64,000 nucleotides of DNA from Ferrimicrobium sp. (GCF_027319265.1 NZ_DAHVNP010000028.1:1-64000); one strand, 5' to 3'; numbered from the stretch's first letter, positions 1-9,243 are shown. The notes: generated by a model from the sequence alone, not told the origin. A program made the numbers and translations.

Positions 1-1
1 C

Positions 2-250
2 AGGCAGGCTCAGGAGTGGGCATCAAAATTCTCTAGGCAACGACCCGAGGATATCTGGCTCGCGGAATGGGTAGAGAGATTGTCCCTAGCCCTGGCATCT
101 GATGACGGACTCGCTGATCTCTATGCCCTCATGCTGTCTCCTGAACAGCATGGGATTGACATGCGAAGCAGTTCCCCATTCGCTGGGGTACTCACACAAA
201 GCGAGCGCACCGCGGTTCTGCGCGCTTTTGAGAGCGAATGGGCAGCATGA
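2..250 (+). CDS. C-terminal end of an unknown protein (5' truncated by window edge)
   Basis: An open frame runs from the window edge to a TGA at 248-250 and gives 82 residues ending in FESEWAA. The stop overlaps the ATG of the next gene as ATGA, so the two are probably translationally coupled. The residues are rich in Glu, Arg and Leu with no membrane segment. I do not recognise a family. The neighbour is a nucleotidyltransferase of a kind often paired with a small DNA-binding partner, so this could be that partner, but that is only inference from position. Confidence 0.5.
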   Translation, partial: RQAQEWASKFSRQRPEDIWLAEWVERLSLALASDDGLADLYALMLSPEQHGIDMRSSSPFAGVLTQSERTAVLRAFESEWAA

Positions 251-900
251 CCGACGACGAGTTGGAGCACCTCATTCGGTCATCCGGGGCGATTCTTGGC
301 GATGGTGAAGTGCTAATCATCGGAAGTCAATCGATACTCCCGTGGTTACGCAAATACGCTGGGCATCCGCCACGGCAATGGGCAGATGTCTTCACAATGT
401 CGAGTGAAGTGGACATCATCCCTATCGACAACAACGAGTGGAAGTCCGATCTTATCGACGGCACCATAGGTGAGAGTTCGTATTTCCATCAGACCTTTGG
501 GGTCTATGCGCAAGGCGTCTCGCTCGAGACGGTGAGGGCTCCAGTTGGATGGCAATCACGATGCTACCCGTTGCTTAATGCAAACACTGGAGGTGTAGTC
601 GGTCGTTGCATGCACCCCATGGATCTCTTCATTGCTAAAACCATAGCCAATCGCCCGAAAGACGGGCCCTTTCTCGATGCCATGATCGAGTACAGCTTGG
701 TGAAACTGGAAGCGCTACTCCATAATGTGGCTAAAGTTCCGGAGTTGAGCGAGGAAGAAATCGAGACCTGGCAAGCCCTCATAGTGGGTAGGTTCAAGAG
801 AAGCGAGAATCGCCGGGCGGCCCTAAATTCACAAGTAGTGCCGGTTCCTAGTGGGAACATTCCAGACAATCGCAACACCAGCCCATCTCAAAGACTCTAG
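247..900 (+). CDS. DUF6036-like nucleotidyltransferase fold protein
   Basis: This 217-residue protein has a short nucleotidyltransferase-like core: a GSQSIL segment near residue 28, followed by a SSEVDIIP segment near residue 56 that resembles the second half of the nucleotidyltransferase site, where Asp residues bind metal. DUF6036-type proteins share this layout and relate to the AbiEii class of toxin-antitoxin nucleotidyltransferases; substrate and role are unknown here. I chose ATG 247 because it overlaps the upstream stop as ATGA; an in-frame ATG at 238 would add three residues. The C-terminal 35 residues are Arg- and Asn-rich and probably disordered. It lies in the short accessory region next to tRNA-Pro. 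Confidence 0.6.
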   Translation: MTDDELEHLIRSSGAILGDGEVLIIGSQSILPWLRKYAGHPPRQWADVFTMSSEVDIIPIDNNEWKSDLIDGTIGESSYFHQTFGVYAQGVSLETVRAPVGWQSRCYPLLNANTGGVVGRCMHPMDLFIAKTIANRPKDGPFLDAMIEYSLVKLEALLHNVAKVPELSEEEIETWQALIVGRFKRSENRRAALNSQVVPVPSGNIPDNRNTSPSQRL

Positions 901-922
901 ATAACGAAAAACGGAGACCTCC

Positions 923-1135
923 ATGAACGTCGAAATACGAGACAACAAGCTCTACATCGAAATTGAACTCGATACACCTACTCCATCATCGTCTGGCAAG
1001 ACGTTGGTGGTGGCCAGCACGCATGGCAATACTGTGACCTCGGCGATGATAAATGGCAAGCCGGGGAGCGTTTGTAGAGACCTTCCGGGAGCGACTGCGC
1101 GAGGCTACGGACAAGATGGATCAATTTTTCGGTGA
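923..1135 (+). CDS. Small conserved protein with altered C-terminus
   Basis: The first 48 residues (MNVEIRDNKLYIEIEL, then a GKTLVVASTHGN motif) match a small uncharacterised family that I recall from mobile and accessory regions. In that family the motif is followed by INGKP and then roughly ten residues ending in a conserved NAYIK-like tail. Here the homology stops at INGKP, and the last 22 residues (GSVCRDLPGATARGYGQDGSIFR) look like out-of-frame translation. A better-looking peptide continues in another frame over the same bases (see 1053-1142). An AGACCTCC-like purine stretch precedes the ATG. The gene therefore appears to be a deletion chimera and may not be functional. Confidence 0.5.
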   Translation: MNVEIRDNKLYIEIELDTPTPSSSGKTLVVASTHGNTVTSAMINGKPGSVCRDLPGATARGYGQDGSIFR

Positions 1136-1142
1136 TTTGTAA
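1053..1142 (+). pseudogene. Possible 3' remnant of another gene fused to the 923 gene
   Basis: In a different frame from the 70-residue gene, the bases from about 1071 to the TAA at 1140-1142 read FVETFRERLREATDKMDQFF, then GDL and the stop. This is an amphipathic helix with ordinary protein composition. It has no start of its own beyond an ATG at 1053 inside the upstream gene. The simplest reading is that a deletion joined the 5' half of one gene to the 3' end of another. The fragment is too short to assign to a family. Confidence 0.3.
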
Positions 1143-1245
1143 GTCACGCAGACCTCTAGCCGCTGTGAAGTGACTTTACAAGTGACACACATTGAGGGCT
1201 GTTTTCACCCAGAGGAATTTTTATAGCCGTTGAACTGCCATAATC

Positions 1246-1323
1246 TGGTCGGGCTGGGGAGATTTGAACTCCCGACCTCTTGACCCCCAGTCAAGCGCGC
1301 TAACCAAGCTGCGCCACAGCCCG
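1246..1323 (-). tRNA. tRNA-Pro (anticodon GGG)
   Basis: On the minus strand the acceptor strands CGGGCTG and CAGCCCG pair. A D-arm with TTGGTTA follows, then an anticodon stem CTTGA/TCAAG enclosing CTGGGGG (anticodon GGG), and a T-arm GGGAG-TTCAAAT-CTCCC. The CCA end is encoded (1246-1248). All stems are intact. The 3' end faces the accessory region at 1-1245, a common arrangement where an element has integrated into a tRNA gene. Confidence 0.95.
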
Positions 1324-1399
1324 TGCGCCCATTCTACCGAACGCACCGCGCCAGAAGGTCGTCGAACACAATCCTTCTCACGTTCGATCAAGATCAGAT

Positions 1400-2515
1400 C
1401 TACTCACGTACCCCGAACCGTCGTTTTGACCCCTCACCAGCATCCTCTGTTGCTGCCAGAATACCAGACAGTCGATTCGAGATCTCCATGGTCGCCTCTT
1501 CCTGCTGCTCAGTGGCACTATTGATGCGAAGAAGCATCTCGCGCACTTGTCGATTCGCGGTAAGGATATCCTCTAAGGCAATCGCAGCCGCTTCTGCGTT
1601 GGTTGCGCCACGCAAGGCTTCTTGAAAACTCTCCTCGAAGCCTTCACCGACCTCAATTGTTCCAGAGCGCACCTCGGCCACTCGATTGGTGATTTCGGAC
1701 GCGGCACCTCGTGCTCGACTCGCCAACTGGCGAACCTCATCGGCGACTACCCCGAATCCCCGACCAGCCGCACCAGCGCGGGCAGCTTCAATCGCCGCGT
1801 TCAAGGCGAGGAGATTTGTCTGATCTGCAATACTTTGGATAGTAGACACCATGGCGTCAATCAGCTTTGTCTTCTCGGAGAGGCGTGCTAACGTGACCGA
1901 GGTCTCGGTCATGCGCCGCGAGATCTCATCGATTGTCCCTTTTGCCGCAAAAAAAACATCCCGACTTTCAGCGGCTCTCCCATTCACCGAGTCTGCGGCT
2001 TCCTTCACGACGCGGGTGTTTGCAGCTACCTCACCAGCGGTCACTGAGAGTTCCTCCACCGCAGCGGCGATCTGACTCACTGCTTCTGTGACCACCGAGG
2101 ATCGGTGTTGATCCGACTCACGGCGTCGCTGATCGTCGCGCGTACGAGTGGTTACTTCACGCCACTGTACAAGAAAATACTCATCCGATCTGCTCTCAGC
2201 GTTGCGGACAAGGTGGATCCTGGCCACGAACGCTCGTCCCTCAACGTTGTAATCGAGCTCAACGTGATCGAGCGTCTGCGTCGTGCGCAGACGCTGCAGC
2301 TCCCGGCGAGCCCGATCAGGATGTTGAAAAAGTTGATGCAGCTCCCCAGCTCCGCCAACGGAACTCAGTCGCAGCTGTCGCTCGGCATAGGGAGTCACAT
2401 ACGTGATGTGCGCGTCGCTATCAGGAGTCGCGAGTGCAACGAGCACCTCAAGGTGGTCAAGCACCTCCCTTTCTGGTACACTCGAACGCCGTAGGCCAGC
2501 AAAAGCTCTTCCCAT
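1400..2515 (-). CDS. Soluble methyl-accepting chemotaxis-type protein with N-terminal PAS-like domain
   Basis: The 371-residue product has a PAS-like sensor region at about residues 20-130 and a chemoreceptor signalling domain at about 140-365. The highly conserved hairpin tip is present ([19 protein letters not shown] followed by [10 protein letters not shown]). No hydrophobic membrane segment is visible, so the protein is probably cytoplasmic. The domain normally docks CheA/CheW, but no chemotaxis gene is visible in this window. The gene sits alone between tRNA-Pro and an MBL hydrolase, and no strong ribosome binding site fixes the start. It may sense a cytoplasmic cue, or redox state if the PAS domain holds a cofactor. 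Confidence 0.85.
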   Translation of the reverse strand: MGRAFAGLRRSSVPEREVLDHLEVLVALATPDSDAHITYVTPYAERQLRLSSVGGAGELHQLFQHPDRARRELQRLRTTQTLDHVELDYNVEGRAFVARIHLVRNAESRSDEYFLVQWREVTTRTRDDQRRRESDQHRSSVVTEAVSQIAAAVEELSVTAGEVAANTRVVKEAADSVNGRAAESRDVFFAAKGTIDEISRRMTETSVTLARLSEKTKLIDAMVSTIQSIADQTNLLALNAAIEAARAGAAGRGFGVVADEVRQLASRARGAASEITNRVAEVRSGTIEVGEGFEESFQEALRGATNAEAAAIALEDILTANRQVREMLLRINSATEQQEEATMEISNRLSGILAATEDAGEGSKRRFGVRE

Positions 2516-2569
2516 GTGAGCTTCATCGGCACAATTGCGATGAGCTTGACCCAGACCGACTATCTGCTG

Positions 2570-3484
2570 TTAGGCAAAACAGGCCAACGGGCCGCCGTGA
2601 TAGGCAATCATCGCCCCGAATGCAGCCACCACATCTACCGACCCTCCAGGTGGTGTCCCCGTCAACTCAGCCATAGCCCGGTACAGATTGCCAACGATAC
2701 GCTCAGGGTCATGCCAGTCGGCGAATTCACCCAAGTCGACACTTTTGGCGGCCTCCAACGGCTGAACACCAGCCTCGATGGCCTGACCCGCCACTTGTTC
2801 GACAAATCTGAGGTAACGTTCGATATCCCTAAACACATCCATACCGCACGGTTCGCCATGCCCAGGAATGACCGTTTGCACATCGAGGGAGCGCAAGGTT
2901 TCAAGGGAGTGAAGCCAACCTTGGACCGAACCCATCAGGGCAAAAGGAGTACCACCGTTGAAGGCGAGATCGCCAGCGAACAGGATGCGGTCATCCGGGA
3001 AGTAGACGACGCAGTCACCGAGCGTATGTGCTGGATGTCCAAGGTGTCGAAGTTCTACTCGGTGTTCGCCCATCTGCAATGCTAGTTCCGAAGCAAAGGT
3101 AAGATCAGGAAGCCGAAGCTCGATATCTCCCCAATCTACTGGCGTAAACAATCCCGGTGGCGGCACCGCAAAACCATTGGCCATCTCCTCGGGGACCGTC
3201 ACGTGGCTCACCAGAAAGCTTGGATCGATCGTAGCATTTCCGTTCGTGTGATCACCATGGTGATGAGTGGCCACCATCCCAGTACGGTCGCCAACCCCAA
3301 GTCGACGAGCTTCACCAAGGAGCGCCTCCGTGCGCGCCACCGTAGCTGCAGAATCGATGAAGTAAGAAAGCTTATGATCGGGGATGATTCCCGCGTTGTT
3401 GAGGTACCAAGATCCATCACGTTGGATGTAGGCAAAAATCCCATCGCCAATCTCAAGTGTCTGGGTTTCAAATGCGTGAATCAT
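2570..3484 (-). CDS. MBL-fold metallohydrolase
   Basis: The metal-binding motif HHHGDH (within ATHHHGDHTNG, about residue 75 from the chosen start) identifies a metallo-beta-lactamase-fold hydrolase. A second His lies in LGHPAHTLGD and an Asp in FAGDLAF, with a late His in VIPGHGEP, so the dinuclear site is complete. Substrate is unknown; the family includes glyoxalase II-like thioesterases and lactonases. I place the start at the ATG of MIHAFETQTL (304 residues). The frame stays open 15 codons further upstream without adding domain sequence. No signal peptide is seen. Confidence 0.8.
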   Translation of the reverse strand: MIHAFETQTLEIGDGIFAYIQRDGSWYLNNAGIIPDHKLSYFIDSAATVARTEALLGEARRLGVGDRTGMVATHHHGDHTNGNATIDPSFLVSHVTVPEEMANGFAVPPPGLFTPVDWGDIELRLPDLTFASELALQMGEHRVELRHLGHPAHTLGDCVVYFPDDRILFAGDLAFNGGTPFALMGSVQGWLHSLETLRSLDVQTVIPGHGEPCGMDVFRDIERYLRFVEQVAGQAIEAGVQPLEAAKSVDLGEFADWHDPERIVGNLYRAMAELTGTPPGGSVDVVAAFGAMIAYHGGPLACFA

Positions 3485-3571
3485 CGAAGCGCCTACGAAA
3501 CGAGATCCATGATCGCCGTCAACACACACCCGCGCAGCCCATCGCTACACTCCAAGTCGTCGGCCAACCAA

Positions 3572-3769
3572 CTAGAGCACATGGTGAAGCCAAAGAATCA
3601 GCTGGATAAGACGATATGTCAAGTACAACACCGTAGCAACAATCAAGAGCTTGAAGTGCCAAGGCTTCTTCTTAGGCGCCGCGATAACGGTGCCACAGCC
3701 CGGACAGTGTCCCTCGCGGTCGATCTCCTCTGAGTCTTGAAATCGCTCACAATTCTCGCACCACGGCAT
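3572..3769 (-). CDS. Small zinc-ribbon membrane protein
   Basis: This 65-residue protein starts with MPWCENC and has a second pair CPGC around residue 23, giving a CxxC...CxxC zinc ribbon. A single hydrophobic helix follows at about residues 40-62 (LLIVATVLYLTYRLIQLILW). The layout is a cytoplasmic zinc ribbon tethered by one C-terminal membrane segment. Function is unknown. It lies between the acyl-CoA carboxylase gene and the MBL hydrolase on the same strand and may share their transcript. Confidence 0.7.
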   Translation of the reverse strand: MPWCENCERFQDSEEIDREGHCPGCGTVIAAPKKKPWHFKLLIVATVLYLTYRLIQLILWLHHVL

Positions 3770-3802
3770 ACTGTGAGTCTACCAGCTGCTGCCGACCAAC
3801 CC

Positions 3803-5323
3803 CTAGACCGGAGGTACGCCGTGCCTTCGACCGGAGAAGAACCGATCCCGTCGACTGGCTCGTTCGAATCGCGCGATAAGTTCTTGCCGCAAGAAACGCC
3901 CTTCGATGATCGCATCGATTACCAGGTCACTCGCCAATCGAAGAAGGTCAACGTCCTTCTCATACTCCTCGCGCTTGACGCGTACGAACTCAGCACGCTC
4001 TTCGGGATCCTCGATACTAGCAATCTTGTTGTAGTAGACAGCGTTCACGGCGGGCTCCGGCCCCATCACAGCGATGGCAGCTGATGGTAATGCAATCGTG
4101 GCCTCAGGAGAGAAGCCTGGACCGCACATCGCGTAGAGTCCGGCCCCGTAGGCTTTGCGCACGATCACCGAGATCTTGGGCACCGTCGCCTCGGCCACCG
4201 CGGTGATCATCTTGGCACCGTGGCGAATAATCCCCTGACGCTCTACCTGGGATCCGATCATGAATCCCGGAACATCCGCCAAGAATAGCAAGGGGATATT
4301 GAAGGCGTCACAGTTCCAGATGAAGCGAGCTGCCTTGTCGGCTGAGTCTCCAAAGAGGACTCCTCCCTTAGACATCGGGTTATTCGCCACAATCCCAATC
4401 GCTGCACCGTTAAGACGAGCGAAGCCCACCAAAATTTCAGTCGCAAACAAGGGTTTTATTTCGAAGAAACTCCCGGCATCGACGAGGGAGTTGATCACCA
4501 CATGCATGTCATAACCTTGCTGGGCCTGAGACGGAATCATCGAGTCATCAAACTCAGCAACCGGATCCACGGCCTCCTCAAGTGGTGGATCCTCCTCATA
4601 ACTCGTTGGGAGATAGGAGAGATAGGCGCGAGCCGCTATGAGCGCCGCCTCATCATCGGCTACGAGGTTGTCACCACACCCAGAGACCGAAGCATGCATC
4701 CGTGCTCCGCCCATCTCTTCGAGGGTCACCCTCTCCCCGATCACGACCTCCGCCATTCGCGGTGAGCCAAGATACATCGAAGCGTTCTTTTCGACCATAA
4801 AGACCACATCGCAGAAGGCAGGGATATAGGCGCCGCCCGCGGCAGAAGGGCCGAAAAGACAACAGATCTGGGGCACCCTGCCGGAGAGACGAACCTGGTT
4901 GGCAAAAATACGTCCTGCACCACGACGGCCAGGGAAGAGGTCTACTTGATCGGTAATTCGCGCACCCGCAGAATCCACGAGATAGAAGATCGGCAACATC
5001 TCGGCATAGGCCAACTCGGTAATCCGGATGCTCTTTTCGACGGTGCGTGCACCCCAAGAGCCAGCCTTAACCGTCTGATCATTGGCCATGATTGCGACCG
5101 GCCGCCCATCGATCGTACCAGTACCGGTGATCACACCATCAGCTGGCAGCCCAGGATCACGCTCGTTGGCAAAGAGGCCATCCTCTCGGAACGAACCCTG
5201 GTCGACGAGTAACGAGATACGCTCCCGGGCATGCAATTTTTCTGCCTTCCGCAACTTCTCCTCGACCAAGCGCGGCCAGCCATACTTGATCTGTTCCGCC
5301 CGCTCCGTTATGCGTTCATTCAT
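3803..5323 (-). CDS. Acyl-CoA carboxylase, beta (carboxyltransferase) subunit
   Basis: The 506-residue protein is full length for the AccD5/PccB type of carboxyltransferase, which moves CO2 from carboxybiotin to acetyl- or propionyl-CoA. Two crotonase-like halves are visible. The first has a GPSAAGGAYIPAF oxyanion-hole segment at about 165; the second has ADVPGFMIG and ARKAYGAGLYAM-like segments at about 365-410. The GRRGAGRIFANQ and GERVTLEEMGGA segments are also typical. The alpha (biotin carboxylase) subunit is not in the window. It would supply malonyl- or methylmalonyl-CoA for lipid synthesis or feed propionate metabolism; the choice cannot be made from sequence alone. Confidence 0.9.
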   Translation of the reverse strand: MNERITERAEQIKYGWPRLVEEKLRKAEKLHARERISLLVDQGSFREDGLFANERDPGLPADGVITGTGTIDGRPVAIMANDQTVKAGSWGARTVEKSIRITELAYAEMLPIFYLVDSAGARITDQVDLFPGRRGAGRIFANQVRLSGRVPQICCLFGPSAAGGAYIPAFCDVVFMVEKNASMYLGSPRMAEVVIGERVTLEEMGGARMHASVSGCGDNLVADDEAALIAARAYLSYLPTSYEEDPPLEEAVDPVAEFDDSMIPSQAQQGYDMHVVINSLVDAGSFFEIKPLFATEILVGFARLNGAAIGIVANNPMSKGGVLFGDSADKAARFIWNCDAFNIPLLFLADVPGFMIGSQVERQGIIRHGAKMITAVAEATVPKISVIVRKAYGAGLYAMCGPGFSPEATIALPSAAIAVMGPEPAVNAVYYNKIASIEDPEERAEFVRVKREEYEKDVDLLRLASDLVIDAIIEGRFLRQELIARFERASRRDRFFSGRRHGVPPV

Positions 5324-5359
5324 GCTGCTCCCACCTGTATGACCAATCCGCGATCTAGG

Positions 5360-6724
5360 CTAATCCCTGCGTCGAACCCGCAACTTGACCGGGGTCGAAC
5401 CCAGGTTATATCGATCACGAATTCGATTCTCTAAGAACTTTAAGTACGAAGCCGTGAGCGGTTTGCTCGCAAACAACGTAAACGTTGGTGGCTCCGTCGC
5501 CCCTTGCACAATGTAGAGTATTCGACCCTCTCGCGGTGGATTTGCCCCTTGAAGCGAGCGCAAGAATCGATTGAGCTCACCGGTGGGAACTCGCGATCGA
5601 TAGGCAGTCTGGGCCTCAAAGATCTTCGGGAGCAACCGATGCACTCCCTTGCCGCTCTGTGCCGATATCCGCATCGGCTCCACCCCAGTCAGGAAGGATA
5701 GCCGGTCGCTCACCTGCGCGTTGACCATCAGTCGTGCGTCATGGTCGAGTAAGTCCCACTTGTTGAGCACAAGAACGATCGGCGAACCCGAAAGATCGAT
5801 ACGCTCCGCAAGACGTTGATCCCAGCCGGTGACGCCTGTCGTGGCGTCCACCACCAAGATGGCTACGTTACAACTATCGATGGCCCGGAGGGTGCGGACC
5901 ATCGAATAATACTCCGTCGCCTCGGCATATCGTGATCGTCTGCGCAGTCCAGCGGTATCAAAAAACCGTACGGGTCCCATCTCTGTCTCGATCACCGTAT
6001 CGATGGTATCGACGGTGGTTCCGGGTCGATCGTAGACCACCGCTCGCTCTTGTCCCACCACACGGTTAAACAACGTTGACTTACCAGCGTTTGGTCGACC
6101 GACGATCGCCACCGTCAGTTCGAGTGCCTCCAGCCGCACTGCATCAGTGAGCGGCAACTCCTCTTGCTCCTCGACCTCGTTGAGATCATCCAAGAGCGGC
6201 ATCTCACCAGGGTCGGTGGTAGCAAATCCACCAGTGCGCTCACCGAGTAGATCAAGAAGATCGCCCGTGTTCCGCCCATGCATAGCGGAAATCGCCAGCG
6301 GATCCCCAAAACCTAACTGTAAAAACTCATAGATCTGTGGTTCATACCGATCATGGTCGACCTTGTTCGCGACAAGAATGGTCGAGCCTGGACGCCGGTG
6401 CAGCATCTTGGCGACATCGAGGTCCTCTTCAGTGACACCTGTGCGGACATCGACTAAGAAGAGTACGATATCGGACTCTCGCACCGCTCGTTCTGCCATC
6501 TGCGATACCTTCTGGTCGAGATCATCGCCCTTGTCAAGCCAGCCACCGGTATCCATAAACTCAAAAGTTCGACCTCGCCAGTTGGTTTCACCAACCTTCA
6601 AATCGCGCGTGACCTTGGCGCGCTCCTCGACGACCGCAACTCGCCTCCCCACCATACGGTTGAATAGAGAGGATTTTCCGACGTTTGGACGCCCCACGAT
6701 CGCTACCTTGGTGACCTCAGCCAC
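5360..6724 (-). CDS. der: Ribosome-associated GTPase Der (EngA)
   Basis: Two tandem GTPase domains are present, each with a P-loop (GRPNVGKSSLFNR near the N-terminus and GRPNAGKSTLFNR near residue 210), DTGG/DTAG switch motifs and NKVD/NKWD specificity motifs. A C-terminal KH-like domain follows. Der acts in 50S subunit maturation. I chose GTG 6724 (454 residues) because GGAGG lies six bases upstream; the frame extends to a TTG four codons earlier that would include that Shine-Dalgarno. The start overlaps the end of the DUF512 gene (stop at 6717), so the two are coupled. Confidence 0.95.
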   Translation of the reverse strand: MAEVTKVAIVGRPNVGKSSLFNRMVGRRVAVVEERAKVTRDLKVGETNWRGRTFEFMDTGGWLDKGDDLDQKVSQMAERAVRESDIVLFLVDVRTGVTEEDLDVAKMLHRRPGSTILVANKVDHDRYEPQIYEFLQLGFGDPLAISAMHGRNTGDLLDLLGERTGGFATTDPGEMPLLDDLNEVEEQEELPLTDAVRLEALELTVAIVGRPNAGKSTLFNRVVGQERAVVYDRPGTTVDTIDTVIETEMGPVRFFDTAGLRRRSRYAEATEYYSMVRTLRAIDSCNVAILVVDATTGVTGWDQRLAERIDLSGSPIVLVLNKWDLLDHDARLMVNAQVSDRLSFLTGVEPMRISAQSGKGVHRLLPKIFEAQTAYRSRVPTGELNRFLRSLQGANPPREGRILYIVQGATEPPTFTLFASKPLTASYLKFLENRIRDRYNLGSTPVKLRVRRRD

Positions 6725-8108
6725 GGGAACCTCCAATCAAAGGGAAGGCCAGCCCCTCAAGGGCCGCCGCCAAAGAAGCACCATCCGTTGGTACCACCTC
6801 AACCTCGCGGGGCAATTCACGTGCATCGAGGCCATCGATAAATCTTCCCTCGCTGAGACAGATATCCGGCAACAGTAGTCGATCCACATCCACATCCGCG
6901 ATAGCTCGAGCGACATCCTCACCACTCATGAGCCCAGTCACCGCAATATTGCCCCCAAAGAATTCGTTGCGCACCTCTATGACATCAACTGGCAGATGTC
7001 CGCCATCTGAGAGTATCCGTTCGAGCGCAAGTTTTCCATACACCGAGGTGATGATCGCCATCGACAGCGAGCCCTTTGTACGACGCTCCCCAAAACCCTT
7101 CGAGCGAAAGCGGACCGAGCGGTAGCCGAGGGCTGGAGCTCCATCGATGGAGGCAAAAAACCCCGAATGACTCACCGCCTTCGATCGTTCGCGAAGGAGG
7201 AATTCGCGTTCAAAAGCCCTTGTCACCCCTACCCCATTCTCTAGTTGCTCGAAGTTCTCATAGGTCGACGGAATCGGAAACTCCACTTCACCTAAGAGAT
7301 AGAACTCGTCCGAACAGTAAAACAGCGTTTTCCCAAGCATCGCCCGGGCAACGGCTGCATACTCCTCGACGGTCGCAATAGCTTCTTGCGCCTCTGTCTT
7401 GGTCATCGGACGCATTCTTGGTTCCTTGGTATACTTCGAGACCCCCAGCGGCACGACGCCGACCGAGGCCAGTTTTGGGAACTGCAACAAAATATCGGTC
7501 AACGTTGCACGCAGATGGTCCCCGTCGTTGATGTCCGGTGCAAGAACAATCTGCCCATGGACAGTGACACCTGCATCAAGAAGATGCTCCAACCATCGAA
7601 GGGAGGTTGCCCCACGCCGGTTGCGCAACATCTCCGACCGCAACAAGGGGTCTGTGGTATGGATGGAGACATACAACGGACTCAACCGTTCGGTGATAAC
7701 ACGTTCGAAATCGGCTTCAGTAAAACGAGTTAGTGTCGTAAAGTTGCCGTAGAGGAAAGAGAGTCGGTAGTCATCGTCTTTGACATAGAGCGTACGCCGG
7801 AGGCCCTTTGGAAGTTGATAGATAAAACAAAATTCACAGTGATTGTCACAGGTTCGGACCTTATCAAAGAGAGCATCTGAGATCTCCATACCAACTAACG
7901 TGCCCGCAGGCTTGTCGATCGGGAGCTCTAGTTCAAGACCGGAACGCTCGATGGTGACGATAGGATCCGGGCCATCGACAAGCTGCTGATAGTCGATGAT
8001 ATCCCTCGGAGGGACACCATTGACTGCGACGAGGGCATCGCCGGCGACGACCCCTCCTCGCTCCGCGGGGGAGCCTGGAGAAACACGGAGAATCGAGGGG
8101 TGAGGCAT
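6717..8108 (-). CDS. DUF512 family radical-SAM-like protein with PDZ domain
   Basis: The protein begins with a PDZ-like segment (ILRVSPGSPAERGGVVAGD), followed by a CDNHCEFCF cysteine motif (Cx3Cx2C, radical-SAM type [4Fe-4S] ligands) and a C-terminal DUF512 domain. Proteins of this layout are widespread in Gram-positive and cyanobacterial genomes and commonly sit beside der, as here, but have no agreed function. I start at ATG 8108 (463 residues) because the family begins at the PDZ domain; a longer frame reaches 8204-8291 but would overlap the divergent ispH start. Confidence 0.85.
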   Translation of the reverse strand: MPHPSILRVSPGSPAERGGVVAGDALVAVNGVPPRDIIDYQQLVDGPDPIVTIERSGLELELPIDKPAGTLVGMEISDALFDKVRTCDNHCEFCFIYQLPKGLRRTLYVKDDDYRLSFLYGNFTTLTRFTEADFERVITERLSPLYVSIHTTDPLLRSEMLRNRRGATSLRWLEHLLDAGVTVHGQIVLAPDINDGDHLRATLTDILLQFPKLASVGVVPLGVSKYTKEPRMRPMTKTEAQEAIATVEEYAAVARAMLGKTLFYCSDEFYLLGEVEFPIPSTYENFEQLENGVGVTRAFEREFLLRERSKAVSHSGFFASIDGAPALGYRSVRFRSKGFGERRTKGSLSMAIITSVYGKLALERILSDGGHLPVDVIEVRNEFFGGNIAVTGLMSGEDVARAIADVDVDRLLLPDICLSEGRFIDGLDARELPREVEVVPTDGASLAAALEGLAFPLIGGSRG

Positions 8109-8184
8109 ACAGGACCAGCCTAAAGGGTGCGACTCGGTTTCAACGGCAATCCCAGGTGTTTCGATCCCGCCTAGACTGAGGAGA

Positions 8185-9243
8185 GTGAGGGTAGAAAAGG
8201 TCATTTTGGCATCCCCGCGTGGATTCTGCGCAGGCGTCGAGAAGGCGATCAACGCCCTGGCTTGGATGGTCCGTATCTTCCCACCCCCCATCTACTGTTA
8301 TCATGAGATTGTTCATAACAAGCTGGTAGTCGAGACCTTCACGAGAGTCGGCGTCATCTTCGTCCAAGACATCGCCGATGTCCCCAAAGGTTCGCCGATC
8401 ATGCTCAGCGCACATGGATCAGCCCCGGGGGTCATTGAGGATGCCCGTAGGCAGGATGGAACCGTGATCGACGCGGTCTGCCCACTGGTGACCAAGGTCC
8501 ACCACGAGATTCGCACGCGTGCCAAGAAGGGGTATCGTATTGTCTACATCGGCCATCGCGGTCATGAAGAGGCGGTCGGTGCTATCGCTGAGGCACCAGG
8601 CTCGGTTGACTTCGTTGAGACAAGCGCCGACGTCGATGCACTCGCCAAAGATGATCGCCCGATCGCCCTATTGGCACAAACCACCCTTGCGGTTCCGGAG
8701 TGGAGCGCACTGGCCGACCAAGCAAAGGAGCATCTTGGCGAGGTGTGGATGCCAGGTCGCTCGGATCTGTGTTATGCGACCACCAACCGACAAGCTGCGG
8801 TTAGCGCCATTGCTCCTCGCGTCGATACCCTCATCGTGATCGGCTCCGAGAACTCATCGAACACGCGCGCACTTGAGCGAGTCGCCAGGAGTCATGGCGT
8901 CGCCAACGTGCTGCGGATCAACTCAGAGATGGAACTACCTGACGATCTGACTGGGATCGTCGGCATCACCGCCGGTGCCTCGGCGGCTGAGGATGTCGTC
9001 GCGCGCGTCGTCGATCGGCTTGCGCCAGTTGAGGGCTGCGAGGTCGTCACCTCAACCGTCGAGGAGGAGTTCTTCCCAGCTCCACCCGAATTACGAGAGT
9101 TACTCAGCGGACTCACCGCGGCAGCGGCGCTCCTTCTTGACAAAGACCTACCACCTGAGGTTGGACGACACGACTCCGCCCGCGATGCGCTTGAGGACCT
9201 TACCAATGAGCCCGCTTGGTCGCCCGAACGATCACCCACCTAG
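8185..9243 (+). CDS. ispH: 4-hydroxy-3-methylbut-2-enyl diphosphate reductase
   Basis: IspH catalyses the last step of the MEP isoprenoid pathway, making IPP and DMAPP with a [4Fe-4S] cluster. The N-terminus SPRGFCAGVEKAI carries the first cluster Cys; the other two lie in DAVCPLVTKV and DLCYATTNRQ. The catalytic Glu region and the GSENSSNT motif are also present. The start is GTG (VRVEKVIL) with an AGGAGA Shine-Dalgarno just upstream. At 352 residues it is slightly longer than the E. coli enzyme because of an acidic C-terminal tail. It is divergent from the DUF512 gene. Confidence 0.95.
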   Translation: MRVEKVILASPRGFCAGVEKAINALAWMVRIFPPPIYCYHEIVHNKLVVETFTRVGVIFVQDIADVPKGSPIMLSAHGSAPGVIEDARRQDGTVIDAVCPLVTKVHHEIRTRAKKGYRIVYIGHRGHEEAVGAIAEAPGSVDFVETSADVDALAKDDRPIALLAQTTLAVPEWSALADQAKEHLGEVWMPGRSDLCYATTNRQAAVSAIAPRVDTLIVIGSENSSNTRALERVARSHGVANVLRINSEMELPDDLTGIVGITAGASAAEDVVARVVDRLAPVEGCEVVTSTVEEEFFPAPPELRELLSGLTAAAALLLDKDLPPEVGRHDSARDALEDLTNEPAWSPERSPT

